NCBI GenBank assembly: GCA_013822085.1
Contig: PNJV01000003.1
Span: forward strand, 43,721 to 107,720
DNA length: 64,000 nt
Reading direction: 5' to 3'
Origin: Isosphaera sp.
GTDB taxonomy: Bacteria; Planctomycetota; Phycisphaerae; Phycisphaerales; UBA1924
Shown here: in pieces, positions 30,234 to 38,648 of the stretch
Layout: each line of letters starts with the position of its first letter
Position numbering within the stretch: the first letter of the stretch is position 1
Made by a program: the position numbers and the translations under genes
The notes under the pieces: generated by a model
Told to the model about the DNA's origin: nothing
Databases searched by the model: none
The model's input: only the letters and a program-made list of their open reading frames with translations

Positions 30234-32120
30234 TTAGTCCTGGTCGCCGCTGGGGGCCTCGGCGCCCGGCGTGGCAGCGCCCTGCGGGGCTGCGCCCGCC
30301 TCAGCCGAAGCGGGGGGAGCCTCAGTTGCAACGCGGGGAGCCTCGGCCTTGCGATTCGCCGCGGGCGCCGGGGCCGCGTCAGCCGTCGGCAAGGCCCTGG
30401 GCCCTGCTGCCGGGCCCCTGGTGGTTGGCCCAGCGCTCGGGCCGGGGCGGGTCGTGGGACCGGGACGCGGCGTCGGGCCGGGGCGCGATGTGGGCCTTGG
30501 GCGCCCGTCGCCCTGCGGGCTCGCGACGGGGCGGGGCCGGTTGGTGGGAGGGCCAGCAGCGGGCGCGGTGGGTTCGGGTGCGGGCCGCGCCGGCCGCGCG
30601 ATCGGAGCTGGGCCGCCGGCCTGGGGACGCTCGGGGCGACCCACGCGCGTCGGCGGTGTGGGCTCGGCCTGACGGCCGCGCGCGGGCTGGGCCGTCGGCG
30701 TGGCGCGCCGGCTCGGCCGGTCCACGCTCGCCGGCACGGGGATGCCCGCTGCGCGGTCGCGCCCGACCCGCGTCGCGTCCGCCACCGGAACCCTCGGGCT
30801 CGGCGCGGGGCCGCGGTCCGCCCGCGCCCCCGCTGCGGACGCGTCACGCCCGCGGGAGCCGGCGCTCGCGACGCTCGGCGCGGGCTGGCGGACCCGTGGC
30901 GCCGCACGCTGGACAAAGGAGTCGCGCCGCCCATTGCCGAACGCGCCGTCCAGGCCGCCCGACGCGCCGCGGCGCTGATCGCCTTCCAGCACCGTGATCG
31001 ATCCCCCCGAGCGGCTGGCGCTGCCTCGGCCGATGTTCACGATCGCGCCGGGCGAGTCCGTGACGCTCACGCTCACGCCGGTCGTCACCGACCGGTCGAG
31101 CCGCGCCGCGCTGTGGTGGTCAGGCCGTCCGGCGTGCGGGTGCGCCGCGTGGGCGTCCTTGTGCGGGTGGTGCCACGGCCAGGCGTGGGCGTGCCCGAAA
31201 GCGACCGACTTGGCCCTGGCGTGCGCCTTGGCGTGGAAGGGGCTCACGTACACCGGCGCCCGCCCGTGCGGGGCGTGGTGGCCGAACGTGTTGATGCCGA
31301 AGAAGAAGCCATCGGACGAGAACGACAGCGACACGCCGGGCGCGTGGCCGATACGCCGGAAGCCGTGGTGGAACTTGGGACCGATGAAAATCTTGGGGCC
31401 GATGAAGACCTTCGGGCCCACAAAGCCGCGGTGGAAGCCGCCATGGAACCCGCCGCGGAACCCGCGGTAGTAGCCACCATGGAAGCCGCGGTGGAACCCG
31501 CCATGGAACCCCCGATTGAACCCGCGGTGGAAGCCCCTGCGCAAGCGCACGTCCTGGAAGTGGTACGCGCCGCCGTGGACGAAGCTCGTGCTGACAAAGG
31601 TCGGGCCGTGATACGCGGCATTGGTCACGATCAGCGGGTCGTAGATCAGCACCGGCTTGTGCACGATCACGCCCGGCGACGCGACCGCCACGGCGTCAGC
31701 GGTCACGGTCTTGGGGATCAGGATCGAGCGGCCAAACCCGAACCCCGCGAACAGGCGCGGGTCCGCCAGGTCAAAGAACACGACCTCGAGCCCGCGGCTC
31801 CACCGCAGATAGGACTCCGGGGCCCAGGCCTCCACGCCCTGCTCGTCGTCGGTCCACGTGCCGTAGTCGAACCCCTCGCTCATCAGGTCGCCGGTGCCCC
31901 AGTCGAACTCGCTCGCGGCGCCGCCCTGGCTGAAGCTCTCGGTCTGCCACAGCCACTCCGACGCGTCGGACGCTTGCGGCACCTCGGGACCGTCCAGCCC
32001 CGCCAGCCACTGGCGCACGTCGTTCCCGGTCGGGGCCGGCGAACCGGCGCCCTGCCCGCTGGCCATCGACCCGGCGCCCAGCACCATCAACGCAGCCACG
32101 CCGAACGTGTATGACTTCAT
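30234..32120 (-). CDS. Secreted low-complexity protein with RGFH repeats and Pro/Arg/Ala tail
   Basis: 628 residues, not matched to a known family. A signal peptide (MKSYTFGVAALMVLGAGSMA, cleavage near SGQ) is followed by an acidic, Trp-rich region (about 30-120), then a moderately hydrophobic region (120-190). Next comes a run of RGFH-type tetrads (195-233, units RGFHRGFN, RGFHGGFH, RGFRGGFH) and three GPKxFI units (235-250). A His-rich stretch follows (about 290-345), and the last ~280 residues are dominated by Pro, Arg, Ala and Gly with PGPTxRPGP-like units. Arg/Gly/Phe repeats could phase-separate or bind surfaces, and His could bind metal; both are inference. The Shine-Dalgarno sequence GGGAGG is good. 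Confidence 0.8.
   Translation of the reverse strand: MKSYTFGVAALMVLGAGSMASGQGAGSPAPTGNDVRQWLAGLDGPEVPQASDASEWLWQTESFSQGGAASEFDWGTGDLMSEGFDYGTWTDDEQGVEAWAPESYLRWSRGLEVVFFDLADPRLFAGFGFGRSILIPKTVTADAVAVASPGVIVHKPVLIYDPLIVTNAAYHGPTFVSTSFVHGGAYHFQDVRLRRGFHRGFNRGFHGGFHRGFHGGYYRGFRGGFHGGFHRGFVGPKVFIGPKIFIGPKFHHGFRRIGHAPGVSLSFSSDGFFFGINTFGHHAPHGRAPVYVSPFHAKAHARAKSVAFGHAHAWPWHHPHKDAHAAHPHAGRPDHHSAARLDRSVTTGVSVSVTDSPGAIVNIGRGSASRSGGSITVLEGDQRRGASGGLDGAFGNGRRDSFVQRAAPRVRQPAPSVASAGSRGRDASAAGARADRGPAPSPRVPVADATRVGRDRAAGIPVPASVDRPSRRATPTAQPARGRQAEPTPPTRVGRPERPQAGGPAPIARPARPAPEPTAPAAGPPTNRPRPVASPQGDGRPRPTSRPGPTPRPGPTTRPGPSAGPTTRGPAAGPRALPTADAAPAPAANRKAEAPRVATEAPPASAEAGAAPQGAATPGAEAPSGDQD
31371..31538 (-). 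repeat. Tandem RGFH-type and GPKxFI coding repeats
   Basis: Degenerate 12-base units encode about ten copies of Arg/Gly-Gly-Phe/Tyr-His/Arg/Asn, followed by three 15-18-base units encoding GPKVFI, GPKIFI and GPKF. They lie at residues 195-250 of the secreted protein. Confidence 0.75.
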
Positions 32121-32181
32121 GTCAGCCTCCCGGCCCGGTTCTGCACGATCCGGGCCTCCGTTTCATACGACGCTGACATGT

Positions 32182-32200
32182 CGCGCGATTCGATCGCGCG
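32182..32200. promoter_or_regulatory. Perfect dyad upstream of the RGFH-repeat gene
   Basis: CGCGCGAT and ATCGCGCG flank a 3-base centre, a perfect 8-bp dyad. On the minus strand a TATGAA hexamer lies at 32163-32168, so the dyad covers the place of a -35 element. This suits a repressor operator or an activator site (inference). Confidence 0.4.
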
Positions 32201-32243
32201 CGGCGCATCCATAATCAGGGCCCGCAAACCCGCGAATTGCGTC

Positions 32244-32276
32244 AAAAAAGCCCACCAGGTTCCCCCGGGTGGGCTT
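32244..32276 (-). terminator. Rho-independent terminator of the dockerin-repeat EEP gene
   Basis: On the minus strand, AAGCCCACC pairs perfectly with GGTGGGCTT across an 11-base loop and runs into TTTT. It starts 6 bases after the stop at 32282. Confidence 0.85.
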
Positions 32277-32281
32277 CGTGG

Positions 32282-34102
32282 TCAGAAGCGAATCCCTTGC
32301 CCAGCCGCGTCGATGCCGCGTTCGGTCGCCGGTCGGATCGTCTCCGCGCAGCCAGCCGCAAAGAGGTTCAGGAACGCGATGACGTCGTTGCCATCAACGA
32401 CCCCATCGGGCCCGCCCCCGTCGTGCCGTGAGAGCCCTACGGCATCGGCGATGTCGATCACGGGCACGACGCTCGGGTCGGCCTCGGCAAAGGTGAGCGC
32501 GACGAGGAACGCGGCGATGTCGTTGTCATCGATCAACCCGTCCGGGCCGCCGCCGTTGACCGCGCTCAGGCCGGACGAATCGGCGATATCCACGGGCGAG
32601 CACGGGGCCGGGCCGACCGGCGTCACGTTGGCCACCACCTGCACGGCCAGGCTCGACGGCACGCCGTTGCCGTTGATGACGATCACGCCGCTCTTGAATC
32701 CCGGCTCGGAGGTGTCCAGCGTGACCTGCCGGGTCACCGGCGCGCCGGCGACGACCACGAACGGGCCCGACGGGCCGCTGAACCCCGCCGGGTACTGATC
32801 GATGCTCGCCGACAGCGCCTGGAACGCGGCGAACTGCCCGTTGCGCGAGTAGCGCTCCAGCAGCTGCGGGTCGGTGTTGGCCACCTGGATCAGTGCCGTG
32901 GCCGGCGAGCCCTGCGGCACGTCGCCAAGGTCGATCACACCCTGGGCGAGCATCCGCGCCGGCAGGCGCAGGTCCAGGTACACAGGGATGTGCCCGCCGG
33001 CGGTCGTCGCCGTGTTGATGATCGACTGGGCGATGCCCTGGCCCACGAACGAGTTGTTCACCGTGCGCAGGGCGGTGTTGAAGGACGTCCCGTCGTTGCC
33101 CCAGGCGCGGTAGGAGTGGTTCGGGTCGTTCCACGTCGAGGACGAGTACGGCGCCGTGGCCGAGCCGTTGTAGTCCAGCCCCGCCCCGTCGCGCAGCGCC
33201 GCCGAGACAAAGAGGATGTCGAACCGGTCGTCCATGCCGCCGCCGCCGGCCGGGTCCTGCGTGTGCACGAGCGAGAAGGCGCCGCTGTTGTTCCACGACC
33301 CGAGCCGGTTGATCGGGTCGAAGATCTGGTTCAGGTCGTTGGAGCCGAGCAGGATCTGCATGTTCTGCTGGCTCGATGACTGCGTGTTGAAGTCGCCGCC
33401 GTGGATGATGTGGGCCTGCGGGAACGCGAAGCTCAGGGCCTCGATGTCGTTGCGGATCCGCTGGGCCTCGGGCGCGCGGCGGGTCTGGTCCGTGGTCGTG
33501 CTGCCGGCCTTGTAGTGCGAGTTGTACAGGAAGATGTCCGTCTGGGCGGCGGTCGCCTCCGGGTAACCGATCAGCCGGACGCGGTAGCGCAGCGTGTCGC
33601 GCGGCGGGCACGTGTCGCACGAGCCGGTCCCCGTCGTCAGACGCGTCACCGGGAAGACCAGCTCCACCTTGCTCGAGCGGTAGAACATCGACGGCGGCGA
33701 GTTGCTCGAGCTGTGGTTGACCGAGTTGAGCAGGAACGGCGCAGCGACCCAGTCGGTCGGCCCGCCCGGCACCGAGTTGAGCGCGTTGACGAACGCCGAG
33801 ATCCCCGGCCCGGGCGCCGCCGCGGGGCCCGCGCCGCTGGACCCAGAGGCGCCGAAGATCTCCTGCGCAAGGATGATGTCCGGGATGAACTGCTGCACCG
33901 GCGCTGCGCCCGGCGGGTCGAACTGGCCGTAGACCGTGTTCTGGATGTCCGCCACGCGGCCGCCCTCGTAGCGCGTGATGTTCCACGTCGCCACGCGCAG
34001 CTGCGACCAGGCCACCCCGGGCGCCAGCCCGGCCAGCGCCGCCGCCGCCACCGCAGCCCCAGTCAACATACCCATGTGTCCGCCGAGCGATCGCGTCTTC
34101 AT
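32282..34102 (-). CDS. Secreted endonuclease/exonuclease/phosphatase-fold protein with dockerin-like repeats
   Basis: 606 residues. After a signal peptide (about 1-33) an EEP fold is visible (34-385): LRVATWNITRYEG, ILAQEIFG, FLYNSHYKAGS, IIHGGDFNTQ and FDILFVS. These supply the Asn, Glu, His, Asp and Asn of the DNase I/sphingomyelinase type. The last conserved His is in TTAGGHIPVYLDLRL. Residues ~395-505 resemble a choice-of-anchor D/ASPM-SPD-2-Hydin domain (IDLGDVPQGSPATALIQVAN). The tail carries two dockerin-like repeats, each DIAD-x2-GL followed by GGGPDG-x2-D-x-ND, ending near LFAAGC. Substrate (DNA, lipid or other phosphodiester) is unknown. AAGGA precedes the ATG. Confidence 0.88.
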   Translation of the reverse strand: MKTRSLGGHMGMLTGAAVAAAALAGLAPGVAWSQLRVATWNITRYEGGRVADIQNTVYGQFDPPGAAPVQQFIPDIILAQEIFGASGSSGAGPAAAPGPGISAFVNALNSVPGGPTDWVAAPFLLNSVNHSSSNSPPSMFYRSSKVELVFPVTRLTTGTGSCDTCPPRDTLRYRVRLIGYPEATAAQTDIFLYNSHYKAGSTTTDQTRRAPEAQRIRNDIEALSFAFPQAHIIHGGDFNTQSSSQQNMQILLGSNDLNQIFDPINRLGSWNNSGAFSLVHTQDPAGGGGMDDRFDILFVSAALRDGAGLDYNGSATAPYSSSTWNDPNHSYRAWGNDGTSFNTALRTVNNSFVGQGIAQSIINTATTAGGHIPVYLDLRLPARMLAQGVIDLGDVPQGSPATALIQVANTDPQLLERYSRNGQFAAFQALSASIDQYPAGFSGPSGPFVVVAGAPVTRQVTLDTSEPGFKSGVIVINGNGVPSSLAVQVVANVTPVGPAPCSPVDIADSSGLSAVNGGGPDGLIDDNDIAAFLVALTFAEADPSVVPVIDIADAVGLSRHDGGGPDGVVDGNDVIAFLNLFAAGCAETIRPATERGIDAAGQGIRF

Positions 34103-34320
34103 GTCGGGTCCTTGTTCCAATCGGGTGTGCACCGAACCACACGCGTGCCAGAACGGCATCGCACCCCGCGCACCACCCTCATTCGGCCTCCGACGCGGGG
34201 CATGAAGTATTGATCGCTCGCTCAGCCCGGGCCACGACAAATCGGACCCGCGCCGTTCGGGGTTTGCCCGCGAGGTGCCCCCCTTGCGACAGGTCGGCCA
34301 GCCCGGCTACGCCGCTGCGA

Positions 34321-34506
34321 TCAGCCCCGCCCCGGCCGCGGGCTCGACGAGCGCGCCGCGGCCCGACCGCTGACGGTCAGCCGGACGCGCGTCCGCCCGG
34401 CTCGGCCGCGCCGGCCCGGCACGGGCACCACCCGACGAAGCATCATCGCCGCGGCCCCCGCAGCGATCAGCGACACGACCCAGAACTGCCAATCGCCCAC
34501 GGGCAT
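34321..34506 (-). CDS. Small single-pass membrane protein
   Basis: 61 residues: GDWQFWVVSLIAAGAAAMML forms one membrane helix, followed by a basic Arg-rich tail. No family is recognised. Evidence for a gene is the codon pattern (G/C in almost every third position) and a TACGGT hexamer (34515-34520) exactly 8 bases before the ATG, the spacing seen at other genes here. It resembles in design the small protein at 56223-56465. The alternative start is a TTG 9 bases upstream. Confidence 0.55.
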   Translation of the reverse strand: MPVGDWQFWVVSLIAAGAAAMMLRRVVPVPGRRGRAGRTRVRLTVSGRAAARSSSPRPGRG

Positions 34507-34616
34507 GACGCCCAACCGTAGCCGATCGGGCTCGGGGCTGAGGCATCCAGCGGGGCACGGGCAGCAGCGGCCCGTGGCAGAGCGGGGTCACGAGGCCAAG
34601 CCGCGGCCGGCGAGTC

Positions 34617-35441
34617 TTACTGGCCGTTGGTCGGCCCGCGCAGGAAGGGGTCTTCGGCCATGGGCTCGCGCGTGACGATGATCTCGGCGCGGCTGTTGGT
34701 GCCAAAGCCCGCTGAGGAGGCCGAGGGGCTGTAGCGGTCGTTGTCGCCGCACGCGACGACGCGGATGTTGGCCCACGGCACGCGGTGCTGGTTGAGGACG
34801 GTCGCAGCGGCAAGGGCCCGCTCGTAGCTCAGGCGCATGGAGGCGTCGACGCCGGAGCGGCCCTCGATGGCGCTGGCGTGGCCGCGCACCTCGATGACCC
34901 ACTTGCCCCCGGCGATCTGCCCGGCGACCGACTCGAGCGTCCGCCGGGCGGCGCTGCTGATCTGGGCCGAGCCCTGCTCGAACCCGACGGTCCCGGTTGG
35001 GGCGGTGTAGTTGGTCGGGGGCGTGGCCTGGACGCGCTGCTTCTGGCCGGGCGTGCCCTGGTCGGTCGCGTTGCCCGAGCCGGCGCGCTCGCGCAGGCGT
35101 TGCACCAGCGGCAGGTCGTTGGCGTTCTTGGAGTCCAGGGTGACGGGGTTGTTGAACGCCTCGCGGATGGAGATGACGCCGTCGAGCATGGCCGCGGACA
35201 TCGCCGCGCCGCCCTCGGGGCCGTCCGGGTCGGCGGGCCCCTTGGCCTTCTCGCCCATGTTCAGGGCCAGGAGGATCACGAAGAAGCCCATCTGGAGCAG
35301 GGCGTTGTCGGCGAAGGAGACGATCCACCCTTCCTCGTGCTCGTGCTCCTCGTGGCGGTGGGGGTGGTGTTTCTTGTGCTTCTTGTGCTCGCCGCCCTCG
35401 GCCGCGCCGTGGGCGCCCTGGTTGTGCTTCTCGTCGGACAT
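34617..35441 (-). CDS. motB: MotB-like stator protein with OmpA/MotB domain
   Basis: 274 residues. A cytoplasmic N-terminus very rich in His and Lys (residues 20-37) precedes the single membrane helix FADNALLQMGFFVILLAL, whose Asp at 45 is the expected proton-path residue. The C-terminal OmpA-like peptidoglycan-binding domain is intact (VGFEQGSAQISSAARRTLES, VIEVRGHASAIEG, RLSYERALAAATVL, NSRAEIIVT). It lies 34 bases after motA on the same strand and so is probably cotranscribed. No other flagellar or chemotaxis genes are present, so it could also belong to a non-flagellar MotAB/ExbBD-like motor. Confidence 0.88.
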   Translation of the reverse strand: MSDEKHNQGAHGAAEGGEHKKHKKHHPHRHEEHEHEEGWIVSFADNALLQMGFFVILLALNMGEKAKGPADPDGPEGGAAMSAAMLDGVISIREAFNNPVTLDSKNANDLPLVQRLRERAGSGNATDQGTPGQKQRVQATPPTNYTAPTGTVGFEQGSAQISSAARRTLESVAGQIAGGKWVIEVRGHASAIEGRSGVDASMRLSYERALAAATVLNQHRVPWANIRVVACGDNDRYSPSASSAGFGTNSRAEIIVTREPMAEDPFLRGPTNGQ

Positions 35442-35475
35442 CGGCGCGCTCCCGTCGGCTGTGTTGGTTCCCGGC

Positions 35476-36255
35476 TCAGGCGGCGGCCTTGAACTGCCCG
35501 CGCTGCGGCGTGGGCACGAAGGCCAGCATGCGGTCGAGCGTCACGCGGGGGTTGTCCCCCGCCTGGATCGACAGGATGCCCTGGATCACCATCTCGCGTG
35601 TGAGGATCTCCTGCGACGAGCGCAGGGCCAGCTTGTCGCCGATCGGGCCGGCCACCGCGTTGGCCATCAGCGCGCCGTACATCGTGGCCACCACGGCCAC
35701 GGCCAGCGCGTGCCCCATGACCTCGATCGACCCGCCCAGCGCGCTGAACATGCCCACCTGCCCGATCAGGGTCGCCACGAGCCCGAGCCCGGGGCCGTAG
35801 ACCTTGATCAGGTCGAAGAACTTCTTGCCCGACTTGTGCCGCTCCTGCATCGACATCACTTCCATCCGCAGCGTCGACTCGATCGAGTCCGGGTCCACCC
35901 CGTCGATCGCCATCTTGAGACCCGCCGCCAGGAACGTGTCGCTCAGCTTGGCCACCTCGGGCTCCAGCGAGAGGATCCCCTCCCGGCGGGCCTTGTCCGA
36001 GAGCGAGTTGATCGTTTTGACCACCTGCACCGGGCTCTGGCCCTTGTGGAACATGAACGCCTTGATGTACCCCATCGCCCCGACGATCCGCTCCATGGGC
36101 ATGGCCATGAAGATCACCGCCGCCGTCCCCACCACCACCATGTAGAAGCCCTTGTCCGACCACAGGGCCTCCAGGTGCCCGTGCGTGGCCTTCCAGAACA
36201 CCAGCGCGATGATGCCGAACATCAGCGCCGACCCGATGACACTGGCCTTGTCCAT
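35476..36255 (-). CDS. motA: MotA-like stator protein
   Basis: 259 residues with four membrane helices. Family features are the cytoplasmic loop with LSDKARREGILSLE and DGVDPDSIESTL, and the last two helices with GLGLVATLIGQVGMFSALGG and HALAVAVVATMYGALMANAV. These form the proton channel with MotB and contact the FliG ring. GGAGG lies upstream of the ATG. It is the first gene of a motA-motB pair. Confidence 0.9.
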   Translation of the reverse strand: MDKASVIGSALMFGIIALVFWKATHGHLEALWSDKGFYMVVVGTAAVIFMAMPMERIVGAMGYIKAFMFHKGQSPVQVVKTINSLSDKARREGILSLEPEVAKLSDTFLAAGLKMAIDGVDPDSIESTLRMEVMSMQERHKSGKKFFDLIKVYGPGLGLVATLIGQVGMFSALGGSIEVMGHALAVAVVATMYGALMANAVAGPIGDKLALRSSQEILTREMVIQGILSIQAGDNPRVTLDRMLAFVPTPQRGQFKAAA

Positions 36256-36552
36256 CTCTGCCGCCTCCAGCCCGCGGCGCGTGGCCCCCGCGCGCCGTGC
36301 CCGCCGGCGGCGCGCACCCACGACGGGACCTTGCCGCGTTGCACCCCCCTCATCGACCCGCCGCGCTGCCCGCAGCATCCCCGGCCGCCCGCCGCCGCCG
36401 CCCCGCGTCAAAGCGTGCCGCGTGCGACGCCCCAACGCGCCGGCCCCAGGCGCGGGCGCGGCGTGATCGGACCCTCAAGGCCGGGCCCAGGCAATACACC
36501 CGGCGCCGCTTCGTTTGCCCGGCGTGGCCCCGCACGGCCCCAGGAGCACCCC

Positions 36553-36996
36553 GTGATCCTCCACGCGCTCAAGAACGCCGCGATGCTCAACCTCACCCTG
36601 GCCTGCGCGGCCGTCGCCGCCAGCGCGGTCCACAACGCTGCGCTCTCGGCCCGATACGCCCCGCCCTACGTGACGCACGCCACCACGGCCCCGGGCGTCA
36701 TCCTGCCGGACCCCAAAGCCCCCGACGCGGCCGACGCTGACTGGGACACCCGCGGCACAGCCGCCGCCGATTCTTCGGAGCGCAGCGGCGACGCCGTGCT
36801 GATCATGCACCGCGGCTGGATCGTCTTTGAGCGCTACGACCGCCGCTGGACTGCTCAAGGCGGCCACGCACGGGCGGGCTGGGTGGCTCAGTACCCCGCG
36901 CGCGCCGGGCGTGGCATGCCCGCAAAGCCGAGCCCCACAAAGCCGAACCGCGTCCCACGCACGCCGCCGTCCAGCACCCCGACCGGGATGATCTGA
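36553..36996 (+). CDS. Hypothetical protein overlapping the end of the GT39 gene
   Basis: 147 residues if read from GTG at 36553 (CAGGAG upstream). The first ~30 residues include a hydrophobic signal-like stretch (MLNLTLACAAVAASAVHNAA). The body is hydrophilic with LIMHRGWIVFERYDRRW near residue 85-100. Third-position G/C is high up to about base 36880 and then falls. The last 109 bases overlap the 3' end of the convergent glycosyltransferase gene. No family is recognised. It may be a real small secreted protein whose true end is blurred by an indel, or chance. Confidence 0.4.
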   Translation: MILHALKNAAMLNLTLACAAVAASAVHNAALSARYAPPYVTHATTAPGVILPDPKAPDAADADWDTRGTAAADSSERSGDAVLIMHRGWIVFERYDRRWTAQGGHARAGWVAQYPARAGRGMPAKPSPTKPNRVPRTPPSSTPTGMI

Positions 36997-38579
36997 CTGA
37001 AGTACGGCCGCCACAGCTCCGGCGTGTCGTGGTCCGAGAGGATCACCGCTGCGCGGCCGATCAGCCCCGGCTCGTCCAGCGAGTACTCCGGCCACAGCTC
37101 CTGCTGCACCACCCGCCCGCCGGTGCGCGACGAGCTGACGCGCACCCTCGGCCGCCCCGCCGCGTGGCCCCCGGCGCGGGCCAGGTAGAACTCGACCTGA
37201 GCCCCGCGCCCGTAGTGCTGGCTGAGCACGAACGGCTCGGGCAGCCCCTGGTCGCGCAGGCCCGCCATCAGCCGCTCGGCGTGCGCCGCCATGGCCATCC
37301 CGCCCACGAGCCGGCCGATCGGCACCGCCCCAGCTGCGCCCGGGCCCAGCCGCTCGAGGCCCCGCCGGACCAGGTCCAGGCGCAGCATCCCCAGCCCCAC
37401 GACCGCCCCCGCGATGACCGCCGAGTGCCAGGCGAAGTGCGCCAGGCGGTCGCCCGGCCCCCGGCCGCGGCGCCACACCGGCTCGGTGACGGCGCCCAGC
37501 GTGGCGCCCGCCAGCGAGATCAGCGAGAGGTACGCCGCGATCGGCCAGTTGCCCTCGACGCGCGTCCGCAGCGAGACCGCCGCGTAGAACGCCGCCAGCG
37601 GCAGCCCGATCCCGACTGCCACGCGCCGCGCCGCCGGCGCCAGCCCCACGCCCCCGCTGCGCACCAGCCCGAAGACGATCGCCGCCAGCACCGTTGCCAG
37701 CACGCCGGCCTGGACGCCCACGAACTCGACGGCGTATTTCGCGCCGATCAGCCCCGTCCCCCCCGCACCCCCAGCGCCGCCAACCGGGGCGCCCTGGGCC
37801 GCTGCGCCCGCGCCGCCCTCGGCCCCGATCCCCAGGTGCCCCAGCAGGTGCCACGCCGTCGCCCAGTCGTGCTGCGCGTTCCACACAACCACCGGGGCCA
37901 GCCCCGCAGCGGCCAGCGCCGCCGCCCCCGCCAGCCACGCCCAAGCGCGCAGCGGGACCCGCGCACAGCCGCGGGCCAGCACCGCGGCTGTGCCCACGCC
38001 CGCCGGCAGCAGCAGCGCGGTGTGCTTGAACAACGACCCCACCCCGACCATCACCCCGAGGACCAGGAGCCCGGCCCCGCTCCGCGCACAGACCCCGCGG
38101 TACCCCGCCCACATGCCCAGCGACCACGCCGCCAGGTACGGCGGGTCGATCGTCGCCAGCAGCGACGTGGCCTGGAACGCCGGCGTCAGGTTGAAGAGCC
38201 CCACGGCCAGCAGCGCGCCGCGGGCCGAGCGCCGCGGGCCCAGCGGCGCAGCCATGTCCGCGGCCAGCCCAGCGACCCCGACCGCCGCGATCGCCCCCGA
38301 CACCACCGCCACCAGCCGCACCCCGGCCTCGGTGTCTCCCAGCGCCGCGGTGCTCGCGGCGATCGCCAGCGCGATGCCGGGCCCCTTGGTGGCGTAGGAC
38401 CAATCCAGGTGCTGGGCCCAGAGCCAGTAGAACGCCTCGTCCTCCGTCAGCTCGTACGGGCTGCCCCAGAGCAGGTAGACCAGGCGCACGGCGGCCAACA
38501 CCAGGGCCAGCGCCGCCGCCGGCAGCAGTGCCCGCAGCGGGGCGCACGCGTCGGGCTGTCCTTGGGGGTCGGCGGCCAC
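36888..38579 (-). CDS. GT39-family membrane glycosyltransferase (ArnT/PMT-like)
   Basis: About 563 residues with ten or more hydrophobic segments. Near the N-terminus, after the first helix, lies the loop PYELTEDEAFYWLWAQHLDW, the acidic catalytic motif of lipid-phosphate-dependent sugar transferases, followed by SYATKGPGIALAIA. The C-terminal ~130 residues form a soluble domain (FVLSQHYGRGAQVEFYLARA and RPYFSQIIPVGVLD). It probably moves a sugar from a polyprenyl phosphate carrier onto lipid or protein at the outer face of the inner membrane; the acceptor is unknown. GTG at 38579 is chosen because TACGCT ends 7 bases before it; ATG at 38642 is in frame. Divergent from gspF. Confidence 0.87.
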   Translation of the reverse strand: MAADPQGQPDACAPLRALLPAAALALVLAAVRLVYLLWGSPYELTEDEAFYWLWAQHLDWSYATKGPGIALAIAASTAALGDTEAGVRLVAVVSGAIAAVGVAGLAADMAAPLGPRRSARGALLAVGLFNLTPAFQATSLLATIDPPYLAAWSLGMWAGYRGVCARSGAGLLVLGVMVGVGSLFKHTALLLPAGVGTAAVLARGCARVPLRAWAWLAGAAALAAAGLAPVVVWNAQHDWATAWHLLGHLGIGAEGGAGAAAQGAPVGGAGGAGGTGLIGAKYAVEFVGVQAGVLATVLAAIVFGLVRSGGVGLAPAARRVAVGIGLPLAAFYAAVSLRTRVEGNWPIAAYLSLISLAGATLGAVTEPVWRRGRGPGDRLAHFAWHSAVIAGAVVGLGMLRLDLVRRGLERLGPGAAGAVPIGRLVGGMAMAAHAERLMAGLRDQGLPEPFVLSQHYGRGAQVEFYLARAGGHAAGRPRVRVSSSRTGGRVVQQELWPEYSLDEPGLIGRAAVILSDHDTPELWRPYFSQIIPVGVLDGGVRGTRFGFVGLGFAGMPRPARAGY

Positions 38580-38586
38580 CGCGCCC

Positions 38587-38592
38587 AGCGTA
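38587..38592 (-). promoter_or_regulatory. -10-like element before the GT39 gene
   Basis: TACGCT on the minus strand, 7 bases before GTG 38579. An identical TACGCT faces the other way before gspF, 42 bases off. Confidence 0.45.
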
Positions 38593-38633
38593 TGGGCACC
38601 GCGGCGGGTGCATCGGCCGCCCCGGGGCGCTCG

Positions 38634-38639
38634 TACGCT
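38634..38639 (+). promoter_or_regulatory. -10-like element before gspF
   Basis: TACGCT on the plus strand, with 9 bases to the ATG at 38649 and no Shine-Dalgarno sequence. Confidence 0.5.
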
Positions 38640-38648
38640 CATGCACGC

